A stretch of DNA of 64,000 nucleotides from Riemerella columbina DSM 16469 (lineage in GTDB: Bacteria > Bacteroidota > Bacteroidia > Flavobacteriales > Weeksellaceae): the NCBI RefSeq assembly GCF_000374405.1, contig NZ_KB894282.1:35023-99022 (forward strand), read 5' to 3'. Below, in pieces: positions 61,822-64,000 of this stretch (the stretch's first letter is position 1; each line of letters begins with the position of its first letter). A model generated the notes under the pieces. That model ran no database searches, was not told where the DNA came from, and saw nothing but the letters and a program-made list of their open reading frames with translations. The translations under genes and the position numbers were made by a program.

Positions 61822-62496
61822 CTAAACCGTTCTATCTTTATCCTTGCCAAAAAACATTTTAATCACCACAGGTGCTGTTGTCACCAATACGATAATCAGG
61901 ATAATAATTTCCAAATGCTTTTTAAGGTCAATATCAAACTGTTCGATGAATAACTTATCCAAATAATGACCTGCAAAAATTAGCGAAAACGCCCAAGCAA
62001 TAGCTCCGATGATGTTATATAGCATAAATTTTCCCTTTTCCATCCCAACAATTCCAGCAACAATAGGTGCAAAAGTCCTTACCACAGGTAAAAATCTCGC
62101 GGCGATAATCGCAATACGCCCATGGTCTTCGTAAAAATCGTGGGCTTTGAATAGATATTTCTTTTTAAATAAAAATGAATCAGGTCTGTCATAAAGTGAT
62201 GGTCCACTCTTTCTACCAAACCAATAGCCTACCATATTACCCAAAATGGCTGCACAAGCAATCGCACTGGCTAGGATAATAGTACACAGAAAATCATTTT
62301 CTACAATTCCAAAAGTTTCTTTAATTAAAGGGACAGCATAAATTCCCGAGATAAACAATAAACTATCCCCTGGCAGGAAAAACCCAACAAATAGACCTGT
62401 TTCAGCAAAAATGATAAATAGTACCAGCCAAAAACCGCCTAGTTTAATGTAAAATTCAGGGTTAAGTAAATCTTTCCAACTTTCAAAATGTTCCAT
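61822..62496 (-). CDS. DedA family membrane protein
   Basis: A 224-residue integral membrane protein of the DedA/VTT family: GLFVGFFLPGDSLLFISG near the N-terminus and the signature ARFLPVVRTFAPIVAGIVGM in the second half. Family members translocate lipid carriers such as undecaprenyl phosphate or maintain membrane potential; the exact substrate cannot be read here. Confidence 0.9.
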   Translation of the reverse strand: MEHFESWKDLLNPEFYIKLGGFWLVLFIIFAETGLFVGFFLPGDSLLFISGIYAVPLIKETFGIVENDFLCTIILASAIACAAILGNMVGYWFGRKSGPSLYDRPDSFLFKKKYLFKAHDFYEDHGRIAIIAARFLPVVRTFAPIVAGIVGMEKGKFMLYNIIGAIAWAFSLIFAGHYLDKLFIEQFDIDLKKHLEIIILIIVLVTTAPVVIKMFFGKDKDRTV

Positions 62497-62570
62497 AAAA
62501 ATCTATTAAGTCACAAAAATAGTCAATTTAATTCTGTTAATAGCAGGAAAGTGTACAGTTTTAACAAATT

Positions 62571-63683
62571 TTATAATTCGCCGTTGTCTTCCGTTATCGC
62601 CGTTCCATCTGCCATTAGAAATGCTTTTAAGAATGGAGTAATATCACCATTCATCACCCCATCTACATCTGAAGTTTCGTGTCCCGAACGCACATCTTTT
62701 ACTAACTTATAAGGATGCATCACATAATTTCGGATTTGGCTGCCCCATTCTATTTTCATTTTGTTGGCTTCTATTTCATTTCGGGCTTTCATACGCTCTT
62801 CCAACTCTATTTCATAGAGTCTAGATTTAAGGAGCTGCAAGGCTTTTTCCTTATTTTGAAGTTGCGAACGGCTTTCAGAGTTTTCAATAATAATCCCCGT
62901 TGGTTCGTGTCTAAGTCGCACAGCGGTTTCCACTTTATTTACATTTTGTCCCCCCGCACCAGAAGCTCTCATTGTTTCAAAACTGATATCGGCAGGGTTG
63001 ATATTAATCTCAATAGAATCGTCTACCAAAGGATAAACATACACCGACACAAAGCTGGTATGGCGCTTGGCATTACTATCAAACGGCGAGATTCTTACCA
63101 AACGGTGTACTCCATTTTCGCCTTTTAGGTATCCAAACGCATATTCCCCATCAATTTCTAAAGTCACGGTTTTAATTCCTGCCACATCCCCTTCCTGAAA
63201 GTTGAGTTCTTTTACTTTATAGCCATTTTTTTCAGCCCACATCAGATACATCCGCATCAACATAGACGCCCAATCGCAACTTTCTGTCCCCCCTGCCCCA
63301 GCGGTAATTTGCAATACCGCAGAAAGTTCATCTCCTTCATTGGATAGCATATTTTTAAACTCAAGATTTTCTACTTTTTCTAAAAGTTTTGGATAAGTTG
63401 CTTCCAATTCTTTTTCGCTTTCTGCATCTTCTTTGGCAAAGTCTACTAGTACTTCCAAATCTTCTAACCCTGTAAAAATAGCATCGTAATCCTCTACCCA
63501 TTTCTTTTTAGAACGCAGTTGCTTCAGAAAAGTTTCCGCTTCTTTAGGATTATCCCAAAAGTCTGGAGCAGCAGTTTTTTCATCATCATTAATGATTTCT
63601 AACTTCTTCTTTTCAATTTGAAGATATTGGTGCAAGTCCTCCACTCTGGATTGTAAGGCTTTTAATTGGTCGATTGTAATCAC
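62571..63683 (-). CDS. prfB: Peptide chain release factor 2
   Basis: Releases chains at UGA and UAA. The 370-residue protein has the SPF recognition motif ([19 protein letters not shown]) and the GGQ motif ([19 protein letters not shown]). The whole protein is in one frame. At the position of the programmed frameshift in E. coli prfB (CTT TGA) it has CTT CAA (in HQYLQIEKK), so no frameshift is needed. Confidence 0.95.
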   Translation of the reverse strand: MITIDQLKALQSRVEDLHQYLQIEKKKLEIINDDEKTAAPDFWDNPKEAETFLKQLRSKKKWVEDYDAIFTGLEDLEVLVDFAKEDAESEKELEATYPKLLEKVENLEFKNMLSNEGDELSAVLQITAGAGGTESCDWASMLMRMYLMWAEKNGYKVKELNFQEGDVAGIKTVTLEIDGEYAFGYLKGENGVHRLVRISPFDSNAKRHTSFVSVYVYPLVDDSIEININPADISFETMRASGAGGQNVNKVETAVRLRHEPTGIIIENSESRSQLQNKEKALQLLKSRLYEIELEERMKARNEIEANKMKIEWGSQIRNYVMHPYKLVKDVRSGHETSDVDGVMNGDITPFLKAFLMADGTAITEDNGEL

Positions 63684-63834
63684 GCAAAATAAATTTTGAC
63701 AAAAATAAGGAAAATTTAGTGTAAAAATTGTTATATCCTAGACTTTAAGCTATAAGTAATGTGCCGAGGGCTGTAAACAAAAAACATAAGGACTTAAGAA
63801 TTACTTTTTCGTCTATATTTTTATTTTTTATCTC

Positions 63835-63865
63835 TTGCACAATAAAAAAATTATCCATATTTTTG
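63835..63865 (+). promoter_or_regulatory. Promoter of the gene with the AC repeat
   Basis: TTG at 63835-63837, a 20-nt spacer and TATTTTTG at 63858-63865. The predicted start lies within a few bases of the ATG at 63874, so the leader is very short. Confidence 0.65.
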
Positions 63866-63873
63866 CCCCCATT

Positions 63874-64000
<127 letters not shown>

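Overview
The window reads as a chromosomal segment of an AT-rich member of the Bacteroidota, class Flavobacteriia, probably family Weeksellaceae (the Riemerella / Chryseobacterium / Elizabethkingia group; I do not assert a genus). The evidence is the many TAnnTTTG -7 promoter boxes with a TTG or TTTG about 19-20 nt upstream, the gliding-motility ABC genes gldF/gldG, a SusC/SusD pair, and a DnaG without zinc ligands. The last 48 bases are a pure AC dinucleotide repeat that runs off the end.

Layout. 1-26.2 kb is mostly core genome: thrS (cut by the left edge), an FAD oxidoreductase, tsaE, alanine dehydrogenase, tyrA, a Trk/Ktr potassium uptake pair, a CoA-type Nudix hydrolase, an acyltransferase, mpl, serine deaminase, Xaa-Pro aminopeptidase, two identical tRNA-Asp genes, thioredoxin, cysteine desulfurase, a HAD phosphatase with a conserved protein of unclear role, a PhnP-like hydrolase, a SAM-hydroxide adenosyltransferase, hemJ, gldFG, and a small stress-type cluster (pirin, FMN reductase, YjdI/YjdJ-like pair). 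26.2-34.5 kb is a looser accessory stretch: a one-chain restriction-modification enzyme, an NlpE-like lipoprotein, a helical protein preceded by 21-bp tandem repeats, a two-lobed aspartyl protease with PDZ domain, two decayed genes (GNAT, Hsp31/HchA), and a MoaF-like / DoxX / Crp-family cluster.

34.7-43.2 kb is the most interesting part. An approximately 8.3-kb island is bracketed by two inverted copies of the same subfamily of a structured intergenic repeat. It contains a predicted small RNA with a possible 7-bp kissing loop, followed by a second copy of its first hairpin; two adjacent DNA methyltransferase genes; a HEPN-like protein with its own promoter; a second 21-bp repeat array followed by a paralogue of the helical protein at 30.1 kb; a GIY-YIG-helicase fusion; and two small unknown genes. 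I read it as a composite restriction/defence locus.

43.2-48.3 kb is an extracytoplasmic flavin electron-transfer operon (ankyrin protein, DUF2271 protein with a flavinylation motif, PepSY-flavodoxin-reductase, ApbE). 48.4-50.0 kb is a tRNA-Leu gene followed by two unknown genes that share a domain (possible small island). 50.2-58.7 kb carries a FabH-like synthase, a secreted zinc metalloprotease with SusC/SusD, and a small membrane protein. 58.8-63.7 kb returns to core genes on the minus strand (clpP, dnaG, DedA family, prfB). At 63.87 kb a new gene begins with its own promoter and enters a (AC)24 repeat in its fifth dozen of bases of coding sequence: a candidate phase-variable gene.
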